Both the position numbers and the translations under genes were made by a program. Shown here piece by piece: positions 20,285-32,751 of a DNA stretch of 64,000 nucleotides. Location: NCBI RefSeq assembly GCF_000017205.1, contig NC_009656.1, positions 5,944,501 through 6,008,500 of the forward strand, given 5' to 3'. The stretch comes from Pseudomonas paraeruginosa PA7 (GTDB lineage: Bacteria; Pseudomonadota; Gammaproteobacteria; Pseudomonadales; Pseudomonadaceae). Position 1 is the stretch's first letter; each line of letters opens with the position of its first letter. The notes under the pieces are model-generated. The model worked only from the letters and a program-made list of their open reading frames with translations, searched no databases and was not told the origin of the DNA.

Positions 20285-21931
20285 TCAATGCGCCTGGCCG
20301 ATCTCCTGCTGGATGCTGGCGAAGGTACGCGGCCACGGCTTGCCGGCCTGCACCTTGGACGGCAGTTTTTTCACTGCGGCCAGGGCGGCGGCACGGTTCG
20401 GGAAGCTGCCATAGGTGACGACGTAGAAAGGCTTGCCTTGCAGGGTTTTCTTGAAGTAGCGGAAATCGCCGCCGCCCTGCTGGCGAATGAACGCCTGGGC
20501 GTTGGCTTCGGAGCCGGTACCGAGGATCTGCAGGGCGAAGTTACCACCAGATTGGCTGCGATACCACTGGCTGCCCGCACCGCCACCGCTGGCCGGCTTG
20601 GCGGCCGGAGCCGGGGCCGGTTTCGCCGCGGCGGTGGTGGTCGGCTTGCTGGCGGCCGGCTTGGCCGGGGCGGGGGCCGGGGTCGGCTTGCTGACCGGGG
20701 CGCTGGCCACCGGCGCGGCGGGAGCCGGGGTTGGAACCGGAGCCGGAGTCGCCACCGGTTCGGCCGGCGCCGGCGGAACCGGATGCATCGGGGTCACGCC
20801 ATTGTTGGCCAGCGGCGTCACCGGCGGCGCCGTGCTGGACACGGTAGGCGGCACGACGGCGGAGGGCAGGCCGCCCTCGTCATCGCCCCCCTGCCCGGCG
20901 GCCTGGGCCAGCGGCTCGCGAATCACCGGCTGCGACTCGCCGACCAGCGGTAGCGGCAGGGGCTGGCTGGAACCGTTGAATTCCACGGCCGGACCGCTGC
21001 CCGGCTGCTGGGCCTGGGCCGGCGCGGAGCCGTTCATCGACAATTCGGTAGAGGCGTTCTGCGGCGCCTCCGGCTTGCTCTTGCCTTGCATGAACCAGGC
21101 GGCGATCACGCCGATGGCCACGACCGCAAGAATCACCAGATGCTTCTTCGGCAAGTTGAAAGACCCTCCGGTTGCCTTGCGCGCTGCGCCACGGTTGGCC
21201 AGCATCGCTTCGATCAGGGCATCGCGGGCGACCTGGTTGATCGCTCCCGGCCAACCTTCCGACTGCTCGTGGATATCCACCAGCAGATCGTTGGAAATCA
21301 GCTCGATGCCCTGCCCCGCGCCTTCCAGGCGTTGGGCCAGGTAGTCGCGGGTTTCCTCTTCGCTGTACGGCTGCAACTCGATGGCGTGGAAACGTTCCTC
21401 GCCCTCGGAGAACACCTCCAGGCGCGGCAACAGCGACGGCTCGCCGAACAGGAACACATGCAGGCGTCCTTCATTGGTACCGGAGGCCAGCAGCAACAGC
21501 ACTTCCAGCGCGCTGTCCTGGAGTTGCTCGGCATCGTCCACCATCAGATAGACGTCCTGGCCGGTGATCGCCAGTTGCGCGACCTTGGTCAGGATCGCTT
21601 CCAGGCTCGCCTGGTTGATGCTCAGGCCCTGGGCCACCTGGCGCAGCAGGGAGGTTTCGTCGGCGGCGGTGCGCGCCGAGATGACCACGCTGAGCACCGC
21701 GTCCTTGTTGGTGCTGGCCACCAGAGCCTGGCGCAGCAGAGTCTTGCCGCTGCCCAGGGGGCCGGTCACCAGCAGCAGGAGCTGGCTGTAGCGGGCCAGG
21801 TGATGCAACTGGCCAAGCACCGGCTTGCGCTGCGCCGGGAAGAACTTGAAGCCCGGCACGCGTGGCGCGAACGGGTCGTGGCTGAACTGGTAGTGGCCCA
21901 GGAAGGCCTCATCGGCATGCAAGCTGGTCAT
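20285..21931 (-). CDS. DamX-like AAA ATPase with C-terminal SPOR domain
   Basis: 548 residues. The N-terminal ~240 residues form an ExeA/AAA-type ATPase domain with Walker A GPLGSGKT (57-64) and a Walker B-like YLMVDDAEQL. A single transmembrane segment (HLVILAVVAIGVIAAWFM, about 265-285) follows. A ~150-residue Pro/Ala-rich periplasmic linker leads to a C-terminal SPOR domain (from about residue 460; FALQILGTGSEANAQAFI ... PFYVVTYGSF). SPOR domains bind denuded peptidoglycan strands at the division septum. The aroK-aroB-damX order is the same as in E. coli. It starts 6 bases after aroB ends, so it belongs to the pil-aro transcription unit. A division role is inferred by family. Confidence 0.87.
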   Translation of the reverse strand: MTSLHADEAFLGHYQFSHDPFAPRVPGFKFFPAQRKPVLGQLHHLARYSQLLLLVTGPLGSGKTLLRQALVASTNKDAVLSVVISARTAADETSLLRQVAQGLSINQASLEAILTKVAQLAITGQDVYLMVDDAEQLQDSALEVLLLLASGTNEGRLHVFLFGEPSLLPRLEVFSEGEERFHAIELQPYSEEETRDYLAQRLEGAGQGIELISNDLLVDIHEQSEGWPGAINQVARDALIEAMLANRGAARKATGGSFNLPKKHLVILAVVAIGVIAAWFMQGKSKPEAPQNASTELSMNGSAPAQAQQPGSGPAVEFNGSSQPLPLPLVGESQPVIREPLAQAAGQGGDDEGGLPSAVVPPTVSSTAPPVTPLANNGVTPMHPVPPAPAEPVATPAPVPTPAPAAPVASAPVSKPTPAPAPAKPAASKPTTTAAAKPAPAPAAKPASGGGAGSQWYRSQSGGNFALQILGTGSEANAQAFIRQQGGGDFRYFKKTLQGKPFYVVTYGSFPNRAAALAAVKKLPSKVQAGKPWPRTFASIQQEIGQAH

Positions 21932-21937
21932 GGGACC

Positions 21938-23044
21938 TCATTCATCTCCAAGCTGGTCGGCCAAGGCCCGATAGTCGGTGCGCAGGGTCGCGTCCAAGAT
22001 CTCACGGGGAAAATCGCCGGTAACCACGGCGTTCCCCAGTCCTTGCAGCAAAACCAGACGCAGTCGGCCATCGAGCACTTTCTTGTCGACAGCCATGTGT
22101 TCCATAAAATCTTCCGCCGTCATATCGGCCGGCGGCACCACGGGCAAGCCGGCTCGGCGCAACAGGCGGATACCGCGGTCGCGCTCGGCGGCACTCAGCC
22201 AGCCCAACCGATGCGACATCTCGAGTGCCATCACGGTTCCCGCCCCCACCGCTTCGCCGTGCAGCCAGACGCCATAGCCCTGCTGGGTCTCGATCGCGTG
22301 GCCGAACGTATGACCGAGGTTGAGCGTGGCGCGCACCCCCGACTCGCGCTCGTCGGCGCCCACCACGCGGGCCTTCGCCGCGCAGGAGCGCTCGATGGCT
22401 TCGGTGACCGCCGCGGGCTCCAGCGCCAGCAGGGCATCCATGTGCTCCTCCAGCCAGGTGATGAACGGCTCGTCGCAGATAAAACCGTACTTGATCACTT
22501 CCGCCAGGCCCGCGGACAGCTCGCGAGCCGGCAGGGTCTTCAGTGACGCCGTGTCGATCACCACCGCCTGCGGCTGGTAGAACGCGCCGATCATGTTCTT
22601 GCCCAGTGGATGGTTGATTCCGGTCTTGCCGCCCACCGAGGAGTCGACCTGGGACAGCAGGGTGGTCGGCACCTGGATGAAGTTGACGCCGCGCTGGTAG
22701 CAGGCCGCGGCGAACCCGGCCATGTCGCCGATGACCCCGCCGCCGAGGGCGATCAGGGTGGTCTTGCGGTCATGCCGGTCCTGCAGCAGGGCATCGAAGA
22801 TCGATTGCAGGGTTTCCCACTGCTTGTAGGCCTCGCCGTCGGGCAGCACCACCCGAGTGACCTCGCGGCCCTCCAGCGCCCCGAGCAGGGTTTCGAGGTA
22901 AAGCGGCGCGACCGTTTCGTTGCTGATCACCGCGACCCGCCGGCCGACGATGTGCGGTGCGAACCACTGGGCGTCGCCCAGCAGGTTTTCACCGATGTAG
23001 ATGGGATAGCTACGCTCGCCTAGATCGACGTTGAGTGTGCGCAT
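21938..23044 (-). CDS. aroB: 3-dehydroquinate synthase
   Basis: 368 residues from ATG 23044; the frame is open further upstream but that part overlaps aroK and is not coding. It converts DAHP to 3-dehydroquinate, shikimate pathway step 2. The NAD-binding [18 protein letters not shown] segment and the zinc-ligand regions [13 protein letters not shown] and [12 protein letters not shown] are present. It lies 49 bases downstream of aroK, as in most gammaproteobacteria. Confidence 0.97.
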   Translation of the reverse strand: MRTLNVDLGERSYPIYIGENLLGDAQWFAPHIVGRRVAVISNETVAPLYLETLLGALEGREVTRVVLPDGEAYKQWETLQSIFDALLQDRHDRKTTLIALGGGVIGDMAGFAAACYQRGVNFIQVPTTLLSQVDSSVGGKTGINHPLGKNMIGAFYQPQAVVIDTASLKTLPARELSAGLAEVIKYGFICDEPFITWLEEHMDALLALEPAAVTEAIERSCAAKARVVGADERESGVRATLNLGHTFGHAIETQQGYGVWLHGEAVGAGTVMALEMSHRLGWLSAAERDRGIRLLRRAGLPVVPPADMTAEDFMEHMAVDKKVLDGRLRLVLLQGLGNAVVTGDFPREILDATLRTDYRALADQLGDE

Positions 23045-23093
23045 GAGGCCCCCAGACAGGAAAGGGCGATAGGATAACGCAATTCGCCGCGCC

Positions 23094-23612
23094 TCAGCGG
23101 GGCGGCAACTTGCGCAGGCGTTCGAGAATTTCCTGGACCACCAGGCGTGGCGGCCGCTCGTCGGTCTCCACCACCACATCGGCGATTTCACGGTAGAGCG
23201 GGTCGCGCAGGTCCATGAGATCGCGCAGGATCTGCCCCGGGTTCGGCTTCTGCAGCAGGGGCCGGTTGCGGTCCCTGGCCGTCCGCGCGATCTGGTGCTC
23301 GACCGAGGCATGCAGGTAGACCACCCGTCCGCCGGCTCGCAGAATCTGGCGATTACCGTCGCGCATCACCGCGCCGCCGCCGGTGGCGATGACCATTCCG
23401 TCGGTGGCGCAGAGTTCACTGAGCATCGCCTGCTCGCGCTCGCGGAAACCGGCCTCGCCCTCGACATCGAAGATCCATGGGATATTCGCGCCGCAACGCT
23501 GTTCGATCTCCTTGTCGGAGTCCTTGAACGCGAGATGCAGCTCCTTGGCGAGCAGGCGCCCGATGGTGCTCTTTCCAGCACCCATCGGGCCGACGAGGAT
23601 CAGGTTGACCAC
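23094..23612 (-). CDS. aroK: Shikimate kinase
   Basis: 172 residues. It phosphorylates shikimate to shikimate 3-phosphate. The P-loop is GPMGAGKST (8-16). DSDKEIEQR supplies the shikimate/Mg binding acids, [10 protein letters not shown] the substrate arginines, and GGGAV the third signature. It starts 11 bases after pilQ ends, so aromatic amino-acid synthesis and pilus secretin genes share a transcript. Confidence 0.97.
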   Translation of the reverse strand: MVNLILVGPMGAGKSTIGRLLAKELHLAFKDSDKEIEQRCGANIPWIFDVEGEAGFREREQAMLSELCATDGMVIATGGGAVMRDGNRQILRAGGRVVYLHASVEHQIARTARDRNRPLLQKPNPGQILRDLMDLRDPLYREIADVVVETDERPPRLVVQEILERLRKLPPR

Positions 23613-23623
23613 GTTGTTCGATA

Positions 23624-25768
23624 TCAGCGACCGATTGCGATGGCCTGATTATTCATGATCCGCGGTGCCAGGAAAACCAGAAGTTCGTTTTTCCTGTCGA
23701 CCACCGTGTCACGCCGGAACAGGCGGCCCAGGTAGGGCAGGTCGCCGAGGAACGGCACCTTGTCCACCGCCTTGGTCTGCTCGTTGCTGAACACCCCGCC
23801 GATGACGATGGTTTCGCCATCGTTGACCAGGATCTTGGCGTTGACCTCGTTCTTGTTGATCGGCGGTACGCCATTCAGCATGTTCTGGTAGTCCGGCGCA
23901 TCCTTGGTGACCTTGACCTCGACGATGATCCGGTTGTCCGGCGTGATCTGCGGGGTCACTTCGAGGGACAGCGCAGCCTCCTTGAAGGAGGTACTGGTGG
24001 CGCCGCTGGAGCTGGCCTCCTGATAGGGAACCTCGGAGCCTTTGAGGATCTTCGCGGTTTCCTTGTCGGAAGTGACCACCTTCGGCTGAGAAATGATTTC
24101 ACCGTTGCCGGTCTTTTCCATCGCCGACAATTGCAGGTCGAGGATGATGTTGTCGGTGATGAAGCCGATGCCGATCCCGGAAGTGGCATCCTTCGCGCCA
24201 ATATCGACGAACGGCGACGGCGACTTGTTGGTGCCCACGGTGGGGAAGCTACAGTTGCCGGCGATGGGACCGCAGTTCAGGCCTTCCTCGTCCTTGATCC
24301 CCATGTTGCCGTCCTTGCCGTAGGCATTCCAGTTGCCCTTGTGGTAGGCACCGCCCCAGCGCACGCCGAGGCTCTTGTCGTAGCCGACGTTGGCTTCGAC
24401 GATGCGCGCCTCGATCATCACCTGGCGTACCGGGATGTCCAGTTGCGAAACGATCCGCCGCAGCTCATCCAGGCGATCTTGCGGCTGGTAGGCGATGATG
24501 CTGTTGGTGCGGTCGTCCACTGTGATCGAGCCGCGCCCGCCTTCCTTGCCTTCCGCACCGCCCTCGCTGGTCACCGACTGGAACAGCTTGGCGATGTCCG
24601 CCGCCTTGGCGTAGTTCACCTGGATCAGCTCGCGACGCAGCGGCGCCAGTTCGGCGATCTGCTTCTGCGCTTCCAGCTCCTGACGCTCGCGTGCGGCGAT
24701 CTCGTCGGCCGGTGCCACCAGCAGCACGTTGCCGAGCTTGCGCTTGTCCAGGCCCTTGGTCTTGAGCACGAGGTCCAGCGCCTGGTCCCACGGCACATTC
24801 TGCAGGCGCAAGGTGATGTTGCCCTGCACGGTATCCGAGGCCACCAGGTTCAGATCGGTGAAGTCGGCGATCAATTGCAGCACCGACCGCACGTCGATGT
24901 CCTGGAAGTTCAGCGACAGCTTCTCGCCGGTGTAGGCGAAGTTGTCCTTCTTGCGCCGCTCGGCGTCGTCCGCGGTCATCGGCTTGATGCTGACGGTCAG
25001 GCGATTGTCGGTCTGGTAGACCAGGTAGTCGTAGAGCCCGCTCGGCTCGATGGTGATGCTGGTACGGTCGGATTGCGCACTGGCGTTGATGAACTGCACC
25101 GGGGTGGCGAAGTCCTTGACGTCCAGGCGAACCCGCAGCGCGTCGGGCAGCTGGGTCTTGGCGAAGTCCAGGCGGATCTTGCCGCCCTGTTCCTGGATAT
25201 CCGGGCTCAGCGTCGGGTCGGAGAGGTCGATGACCACGTTGCCCTCGCCCTTCTCGCCGCGTTGGAAGTCGATATTGCGGATCGCGCGGCCCGCCGGCAC
25301 ATACGGCTTGGGCTTGATCGGCTGGGCGTAGCTGGCCGGAGCCGGGCTCGCCTTGACCGGAGCGGCGGAAGCGACGCTGGCGCCGGCCGGCGAATTGCCG
25401 ACCACTACGAACAGGTTGTTGCCCTCCACCCGGGTGGTGTAGGACGACAGCGTGGTCAGGTTGATGATCAACCGTGTGCGGTCCTTCGCCTCGACCACCG
25501 TGACGCTGCGTGTATTGCCCACGCTCAGTTCGCGGTTCTTGGTGCCGAGCTTGTTCTGCACCCCCGGCAGGTCGAGGGCGATCCGCGCCGGCTGCTCGAT
25601 GGTATAGCCACGCGGCGTGGCGACGGGCTGGTCGAACTGCAGCTTGAGCTCGACCCGGTCTCCCGGCAGCGCCGCCACGTCGAGTTTCTCCAGGTCCGCG
25701 GCGAGCAAGGCCGGCGCGAACATGGCGGCCAGCAAAGCGATCCCGAGGCGCGAGAGGCCACTGTTCAT
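23624..25768 (-). CDS. pilQ: Type IV pilus outer-membrane secretin
   Basis: 714 residues from ATG 25768 (GGAG 7 bases upstream); an earlier in-frame start adds 13 residues without a ribosome site. Signal peptide [23 protein letters not shown], then beta-rich AMIN-type domains that bind peptidoglycan, a secretin N-domain ([21 protein letters not shown] onward) and the C-terminal secretin barrel (VGVRWGG ... [29 protein letters not shown]). It forms the gated outer-membrane pore for the pilus fibre. It is last of the pilMNOPQ genes. Confidence 0.98.
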   Translation of the reverse strand: MNSGLSRLGIALLAAMFAPALLAADLEKLDVAALPGDRVELKLQFDQPVATPRGYTIEQPARIALDLPGVQNKLGTKNRELSVGNTRSVTVVEAKDRTRLIINLTTLSSYTTRVEGNNLFVVVGNSPAGASVASAAPVKASPAPASYAQPIKPKPYVPAGRAIRNIDFQRGEKGEGNVVIDLSDPTLSPDIQEQGGKIRLDFAKTQLPDALRVRLDVKDFATPVQFINASAQSDRTSITIEPSGLYDYLVYQTDNRLTVSIKPMTADDAERRKKDNFAYTGEKLSLNFQDIDVRSVLQLIADFTDLNLVASDTVQGNITLRLQNVPWDQALDLVLKTKGLDKRKLGNVLLVAPADEIAARERQELEAQKQIAELAPLRRELIQVNYAKAADIAKLFQSVTSEGGAEGKEGGRGSITVDDRTNSIIAYQPQDRLDELRRIVSQLDIPVRQVMIEARIVEANVGYDKSLGVRWGGAYHKGNWNAYGKDGNMGIKDEEGLNCGPIAGNCSFPTVGTNKSPSPFVDIGAKDATSGIGIGFITDNIILDLQLSAMEKTGNGEIISQPKVVTSDKETAKILKGSEVPYQEASSSGATSTSFKEAALSLEVTPQITPDNRIIVEVKVTKDAPDYQNMLNGVPPINKNEVNAKILVNDGETIVIGGVFSNEQTKAVDKVPFLGDLPYLGRLFRRDTVVDRKNELLVFLAPRIMNNQAIAIGR

Positions 25769-25821
25769 CGTCCGACTCCGTTGTACAGACTGCTGTTGGT
25801 TATGCATGTTTTTCCCCGCCC

Positions 25822-26343
25822 TCAGGAGCGTTCCTTGAGAGTCAGGCTGCGCGGACGCTCCAGCCAGTTCCCCTCTCCGTCAGGAACGATTTCGATCACG
25901 TCTATTTTTCCTTCGCTGATGCCGACGACCTTGCCGTCGTTGCGCCCCAGGTAGTCCCCGACCCTCACCCGGTGCACGCCACCCGCCCCCTTCACCAGGG
26001 CGAAGGTGCCCTGGGCATTGGACAGGGTGCCGACCATCTCGAAGGTTTCGATGTTGAAGCCTTCCAGGAACTGCTTGACCCGCGTCTCGTCGGGCTTGAT
26101 CACCTTGTTGCCCTTCTGCCGCACCGTCAGGTCGATCTTCACCGGCGGCTGGAACGGACTGCGCAGCGATGCGGCGCTATAGGTAAAGGCCTCGTACGGC
26201 TGGAACTTCGGCAACGGCTCGATGGTGCCCTTGGGACGCGCCCGTACCTCGTCCATGTAGGTCTGCAGGTCGGCGAAGTCGGAGCCGCCGCATCCGGCCA
26301 GGCTGGCGAGCAGCAGGCTGCTCATGATCAGACGGGCTCTCAT
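25822..26343 (-). CDS. pilP: Type IV pilus inner-membrane lipoprotein
   Basis: 173 residues with a lipoprotein signal ending SLAGC (Cys18). The mature part has a disordered linker that binds PilN/PilO followed by a small beta-sandwich (HR domain; GVHRVRVGDYLGRNDGKV) that docks on PilQ. ATG overlaps the pilO stop by 4 bases (ATGA), showing translational coupling. It connects the inner-membrane complex to the secretin. Confidence 0.97.
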   Translation of the reverse strand: MRARLIMSSLLLASLAGCGGSDFADLQTYMDEVRARPKGTIEPLPKFQPYEAFTYSAASLRSPFQPPVKIDLTVRQKGNKVIKPDETRVKQFLEGFNIETFEMVGTLSNAQGTFALVKGAGGVHRVRVGDYLGRNDGKVVGISEGKIDVIEIVPDGEGNWLERPRSLTLKERS

Positions 26344-26963
26344 TTCTTCAGCCCCTTGTCGTTGTAGCGGTAGGTCTTGGCCAGGATGCTCATGCGCAGC
26401 TTGGACGTACTGCCGGGCTCGACCGGCTTGATCTCGAAGTCATGCAGGGTGACGATCCGCGGCAGACTGGAGACGCCGCTGACAAAGGTCGCCAGGTCGT
26501 GATAGCCACCGACCACGCTGATCTGGATCGGCAGCTCGATGTAGAACTGCTGGGTGACCTCGGGGAGCAGCTTGATCTCCTCGAACTCCAGCCCGCTGCC
26601 CAGTCCGGTGCGAGTGATGTCCTCGAGCAGGCCGGGCACCTCGGTGTCGCTGGGCAGTTGCCGCAGCAAGGCGCCGAAGGACTCTTCCATCTCCTTCATC
26701 TGCGCCTTGTAGGCTTCCAGGTTCGCGGCCTGGAAGGCCTTGGTGGAGAACTGCTGCTTGAGCGTCTCCTCCTCCGCGGCCTGCTGCTCCAGCTGCGCCT
26801 GCATGTCGCTCAGGTGGAAGTTGTAGCCCAGCGCAAGCACCGCCGCGGTCAGCAGCACGCAGACGATGACCTTGACCGCCGCCGGCCAGGAACCGATGTT
26901 GTTCAGGTCGAGATCGTTGATGTCGATCTTGCGCAGACTTTCCAGGGAACTGGCCAGACTCAT
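26340..26963 (-). CDS. pilO: Type IV pilus inner-membrane alignment protein
   Basis: 207 residues from ATG 26963, which overlaps the pilN stop by 4 bases; the longer open frame upstream lies inside pilN. Short cytoplasmic N-terminus, one transmembrane helix (about 27-48, AAVKVIVCVLLTAAVLALGY), a periplasmic coiled coil (SDMQAQLEQQAAEEETLKQQ) and a ferredoxin-like domain. It forms heterodimers with PilN. Confidence 0.97.
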   Translation of the reverse strand: MSLASSLESLRKIDINDLDLNNIGSWPAAVKVIVCVLLTAAVLALGYNFHLSDMQAQLEQQAAEEETLKQQFSTKAFQAANLEAYKAQMKEMEESFGALLRQLPSDTEVPGLLEDITRTGLGSGLEFEEIKLLPEVTQQFYIELPIQISVVGGYHDLATFVSGVSSLPRIVTLHDFEIKPVEPGSTSKLRMSILAKTYRYNDKGLKK

Positions 26964-27555
26964 TTCTTGGCTCCTTGCGCAACCCCATTCTTGGCCTTGG
27001 CATCCTGCTCGCCCGGCTGCGTCTGCTGCACGGTCAACTGGAACACGTTGGCCTGGTCCACCGCCCCCTGGGTCACCGCCTTGACCTCGTTCAGGGTCGG
27101 CGCGGTCAGCCATTCGGACGCGTCCATGTTGCGCATCAGGTTGGAGACACGGTTGTTGGACTCGGCCGCGCCGGCGATGGCGATATTCCTGCCGGTCATC
27201 TTCAGGTCGGTGAAATACACGCCGTCGGGCAGCGTGCGCACGAGCTGGTCGAACACCCGGCCGATGATCGGGCGGTTGCCCTGCAGGTCCTGGATGATCT
27301 TCATCCGCTCGAGCAACTGCTGGCGGCGCGACTTCAGCTCGCTGATCTCCTTGATCCGCGCGTCCAGCACGACGATTTCCTTGCGCAGGAAGTCGTTGCG
27401 TGCATTCTGGTTCTCGATGGCGGCGGTGAAGTACTGGTCGCCGAGGAACACCAGGGCCGCCGAGGCCACCAGCACGCCACCGAGGATCACCAGGAACTGC
27501 TGCTTGCGCTGCTCGCGCAGCTCTTCGCGCCAGGGTAGAAGGTTGATCCGTGCCA

Positions 27556-27556
<1 letters not shown>
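26960..27556 (-). CDS. pilN: Type IV pilus inner-membrane alignment protein
   Basis: 198 residues. The N-terminal INLLPWR motif binds the groove of PilM; one transmembrane helix (about 22-45), a coiled coil and a ferredoxin-like periplasmic domain follow. It shares one base with the pilM stop (TGATG) and four with pilO. Confidence 0.97.
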
Positions 27557-28647
<1,091 letters not shown>

Positions 28648-28672
28648 TTACGAACGATTCTTCTTTTTTCAC

Positions 28673-28701
28673 ATTAGATACCAGAGCTGAAGGCCAGGCA
28701 A
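28673..28701 (-). promoter_or_regulatory. Sigma-70 promoter for pilM
   Basis: On the minus strand: TTGCCT (-35, 28701-28696), 17-base spacer, TCTAAT (-10, 28678-28673), within an AT-rich gap. It is followed by GTGA so that TAATGTGA appears here and, mirrored, at the ponA -10. Confidence 0.65.
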
Positions 28702-28726
28702 ATGGCTAGGTCACAGAAAAATTGCT

Positions 28727-28736
28727 TATAATGTGA
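28727..28736 (+). promoter_or_regulatory. Putative ponA -10 element with TAATGTGA
   Basis: TATAAT at 28727-28732, preceded by TTGCT and followed by GTGA, about 70 bases before the ponA ATG. A -35 match at 17 bases spacing is poor (TGGCTA), so activator or extended -10 dependence is possible. Confidence 0.5.
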
Positions 28737-28804
28737 ACAGCTTTTGCCTTTTTCCTGTCCTATTCGCTTAACTCTTTCTTTTTCCTGGAAATCCGAATCT
28801 ACCC

Positions 28805-31276
28805 ATGCGCCTGCTGAAGTTCCTGTGGTGGACTTGCGTCACCCTGATTTGTGGAGTGCTGCTCAGTTTCAGCGGCGCCTATCTCTATCTGAGTCCCAGC
28901 CTGCCCTCGGTGGAGGCTCTGCGTAACGTCCAGCTGCAGATCCCCCTCAAGGTCTACAGCGAGGACGGCAAGCTGATCTCCGAGTTCGGCGAGATGCGCC
29001 GGACCCCGATCCGCTTCGCCGACATCCCGCAGGACTTCATCCATGCCCTGCTGTCCGCCGAGGACGACAATTTCGCCAACCATTATGGCGTCGATGTGAA
29101 AAGCCTAATGCGCGCCGCCGCGCAATTATTGAAAAGCGGTCACATCCAGACTGGCGGCAGCACCATCACCATGCAGGTGGCGAAGAACTACTTCCTTACC
29201 AATGAAAGAAGCTTCTCGCGAAAGATCAATGAAATCCTCCTGGCCCTGCAGATCGAGCGGCAGCTGACCAAGGACGAGATCCTCGAGCTCTACGTCAACA
29301 AGATCTACCTGGGCAACCGCGCCTATGGCATCGAGGCTGCCGCACAGGTCTATTACGGCAAGCCGATCAAAGACTTGAGCCTGGCCGAGATGGCGATGAT
29401 CGCCGGTCTGCCGAAGGCGCCCTCGCGCTACAACCCGCTGGTCAACCCGACCCGCAGCACGGAGCGGCGCGACTGGATCCTCGAGCGCATGCTCAAGCTC
29501 GGCTTCATCGACCAGCAGCGTTACCAGGCCGCCATCGATGAGCCGATCAACGCCTCCTACCACGTGCAGACCCCCGAGCTGAACGCGCCCTACATTGCCG
29601 AAATGGCCCGCGCCGAGATGGTCGGCCGCTATGGCAGCGAGGCCTACACCGAGGGCTACAAGGTCATCACCACGGTGCGCAGCGACCTGCAGAACGCCGC
29701 CAGCCAGTCGGTCCGCGACGGCCTCATCGACTATGACCAGCGCCACGGCTACCGCGGCCCGGAAACCCGCCTGCCGGGCCAGACGCGCGACGCCTGGCTC
29801 AAGCATCTCGGCCAGCAGCGCAGCATCGGCGGCCTGGAACCGGCGATCGTCACCCAGGTGGAAAAGAGCGGGATCATGGTGATGACCCGCGACGGCAAGG
29901 AAGAAGCCGTGACCTGGGACAGCATGAAGTGGGCGCGCCCCTTCCTCAGCAACAACAGCATGGGGCCGTTGCCGCGCCAACCCGCCGACGTGGCCCAGGC
30001 CGGCGACCAGGTCCGCGTGCAGCGCCAGGAAGACGGCACCCTGCGCTTCGTGCAGATCCCCGCCGCGCAGAGCGCGCTGATCTCCCTCGACCCGCAGGAC
30101 GGCGCGATCCGCTCGCTGGTCGGCGGCTTCTCCTTCGAGCAGAGCAACTACAACCGCGCGATCCAGGCCAAGCGCCAGCCGGGCTCCAGTTTCAAGCCGT
30201 TCATCTACAGCGCTGCCCTGGACAACGGCTTCACCGCCGCCAGCCTGGTCAACGACGCGCCCATCGTGTTCGTCGACGAGTACCTGGACAAGGTCTGGCG
30301 ACCGAAGAACGACACCAACACCTTCCTCGGCCCGATCCCGCTGCGCGAAGCCTTGTACAAGTCCCGCAACATGGTCTCGATCCGCGTCCTGCAGGGCGTG
30401 GGCATCGAGCGGGCGATCAGCTACATCACCAAGTTCGGCTTCCAGCGCGACGAACTGCCGCGCAACTTCTCCCTGGCCCTGGGCACCGCGACGGTGACGC
30501 CGATGGAGATCGCCGGCGCCTGGAGCGTGTTCGCCAACGGCGGCTACAAGGTCAATCCGTACGTCATCGAACGCATCGAAAGCCGCGATGGCCAGGTGCT
30601 GTACCAGGCCAACCCGCCCCGCGTGCCGGTGGAGGAACAGGCCGCTGCGCAGGATACGGAAGACGCCGGCAATCCTGGCGAGCCGGAGGCTCCGGAGAGC
30701 GCCGAAGGCGAGGGTTCGATCGAAGCCCAGCAGGTCGCCGCCAACGCCCGGACCACCTTCGAGCCGACCCCGGCGGAGCGGATCATCGACGCCCGCACCG
30801 CCTACATCATGACCAGCATGCTGCAGGACGTGATCAAGCGCGGCACCGGGCGCCGCGCCCTGGCGCTGAAGCGCACCGACCTGGCCGGCAAGACGGGCAC
30901 CACCAACGACTCCAAGGACGGCTGGTTCTCCGGCTACAACTCCGACTACGTGACCAGCGTCTGGGTCGGCTTCGACCAGCCGGAGACCCTGGGTCGCCGC
31001 GAGTACGGCGGCACCGTCGCGCTGCCGATCTGGATCAGGTACATGGGCTTCGCCCTCAAGGACAAGCCGATGCACACCATGGCCGAGCCGCCAGGCATCG
31101 TCAGCCTGCGCATCGACCCGGTCACCGGCCGCTCTGCCGCGCCGGGCACACCCGGCGCCTATTTCGAGATGTTCAAGAACGAAGACACCCCGCCCTCGGT
31201 CAACGAACTGCCGCCGGGCAGCTTCCCCGGCAGCCCGCTGCCGGACGACGAAGGCGCACCGATCGACCTGTTCTGA
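28805..31276 (+). CDS. ponA: Penicillin-binding protein 1A, bifunctional peptidoglycan synthase
   Basis: 823 residues. Short cytoplasmic tail, one transmembrane helix (about 8-30), and a GT51 glycosyltransferase domain with catalytic E86 (LLSAEDDNFANHYG). Next come an inserted OB-like domain and the transpeptidase domain with S461 (GSSFKP), SRN and KTGTT motifs. It polymerises lipid II and cross-links the glycan in the periplasm; it is a beta-lactam target. A Glu/Pro/Ala-rich insertion (about residues 605-650) lies before the KTG region. It is divergent from pilM and ends in a strong bidirectional terminator. Confidence 0.97.
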   Translation: MRLLKFLWWTCVTLICGVLLSFSGAYLYLSPSLPSVEALRNVQLQIPLKVYSEDGKLISEFGEMRRTPIRFADIPQDFIHALLSAEDDNFANHYGVDVKSLMRAAAQLLKSGHIQTGGSTITMQVAKNYFLTNERSFSRKINEILLALQIERQLTKDEILELYVNKIYLGNRAYGIEAAAQVYYGKPIKDLSLAEMAMIAGLPKAPSRYNPLVNPTRSTERRDWILERMLKLGFIDQQRYQAAIDEPINASYHVQTPELNAPYIAEMARAEMVGRYGSEAYTEGYKVITTVRSDLQNAASQSVRDGLIDYDQRHGYRGPETRLPGQTRDAWLKHLGQQRSIGGLEPAIVTQVEKSGIMVMTRDGKEEAVTWDSMKWARPFLSNNSMGPLPRQPADVAQAGDQVRVQRQEDGTLRFVQIPAAQSALISLDPQDGAIRSLVGGFSFEQSNYNRAIQAKRQPGSSFKPFIYSAALDNGFTAASLVNDAPIVFVDEYLDKVWRPKNDTNTFLGPIPLREALYKSRNMVSIRVLQGVGIERAISYITKFGFQRDELPRNFSLALGTATVTPMEIAGAWSVFANGGYKVNPYVIERIESRDGQVLYQANPPRVPVEEQAAAQDTEDAGNPGEPEAPESAEGEGSIEAQQVAANARTTFEPTPAERIIDARTAYIMTSMLQDVIKRGTGRRALALKRTDLAGKTGTTNDSKDGWFSGYNSDYVTSVWVGFDQPETLGRREYGGTVALPIWIRYMGFALKDKPMHTMAEPPGIVSLRIDPVTGRSAAPGTPGAYFEMFKNEDTPPSVNELPPGSFPGSPLPDDEGAPIDLF

Positions 31277-31323
31277 ACCGGCGCCTGCGCTTCGTTGGCG
31301 ACGACGGAGCGCGAGGCGCAGGC

Positions 31324-31357
31324 AAAAAGAAACCCCGCCAAGGCGGGGTTTCTTTTT
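31324..31357. terminator. Strong bidirectional rho-independent terminator
   Basis: Sixteen complementary bases on each side (AAAAAGAAACCCCGCC / GGCGGGGTTTCTTTTT) around AA, between convergent ponA and the malic enzyme gene. It has A- and T-tracts on both flanks, so it serves both strands. Confidence 0.95.
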
Positions 31358-31380
31358 ATCCGGCTTATCCGACGGCTCGA

Positions 31381-32649
<1,269 letters not shown>

Positions 32650-32751
32650 TTGGGCACTTCCGCTTTATTGCTTGTTGGACAGACGGGGCGACCGAGCATA
32701 CGCAAGAAGACGACGCCCCACAAGATCGTCAGGACCCGGCTGTCAAGACCT

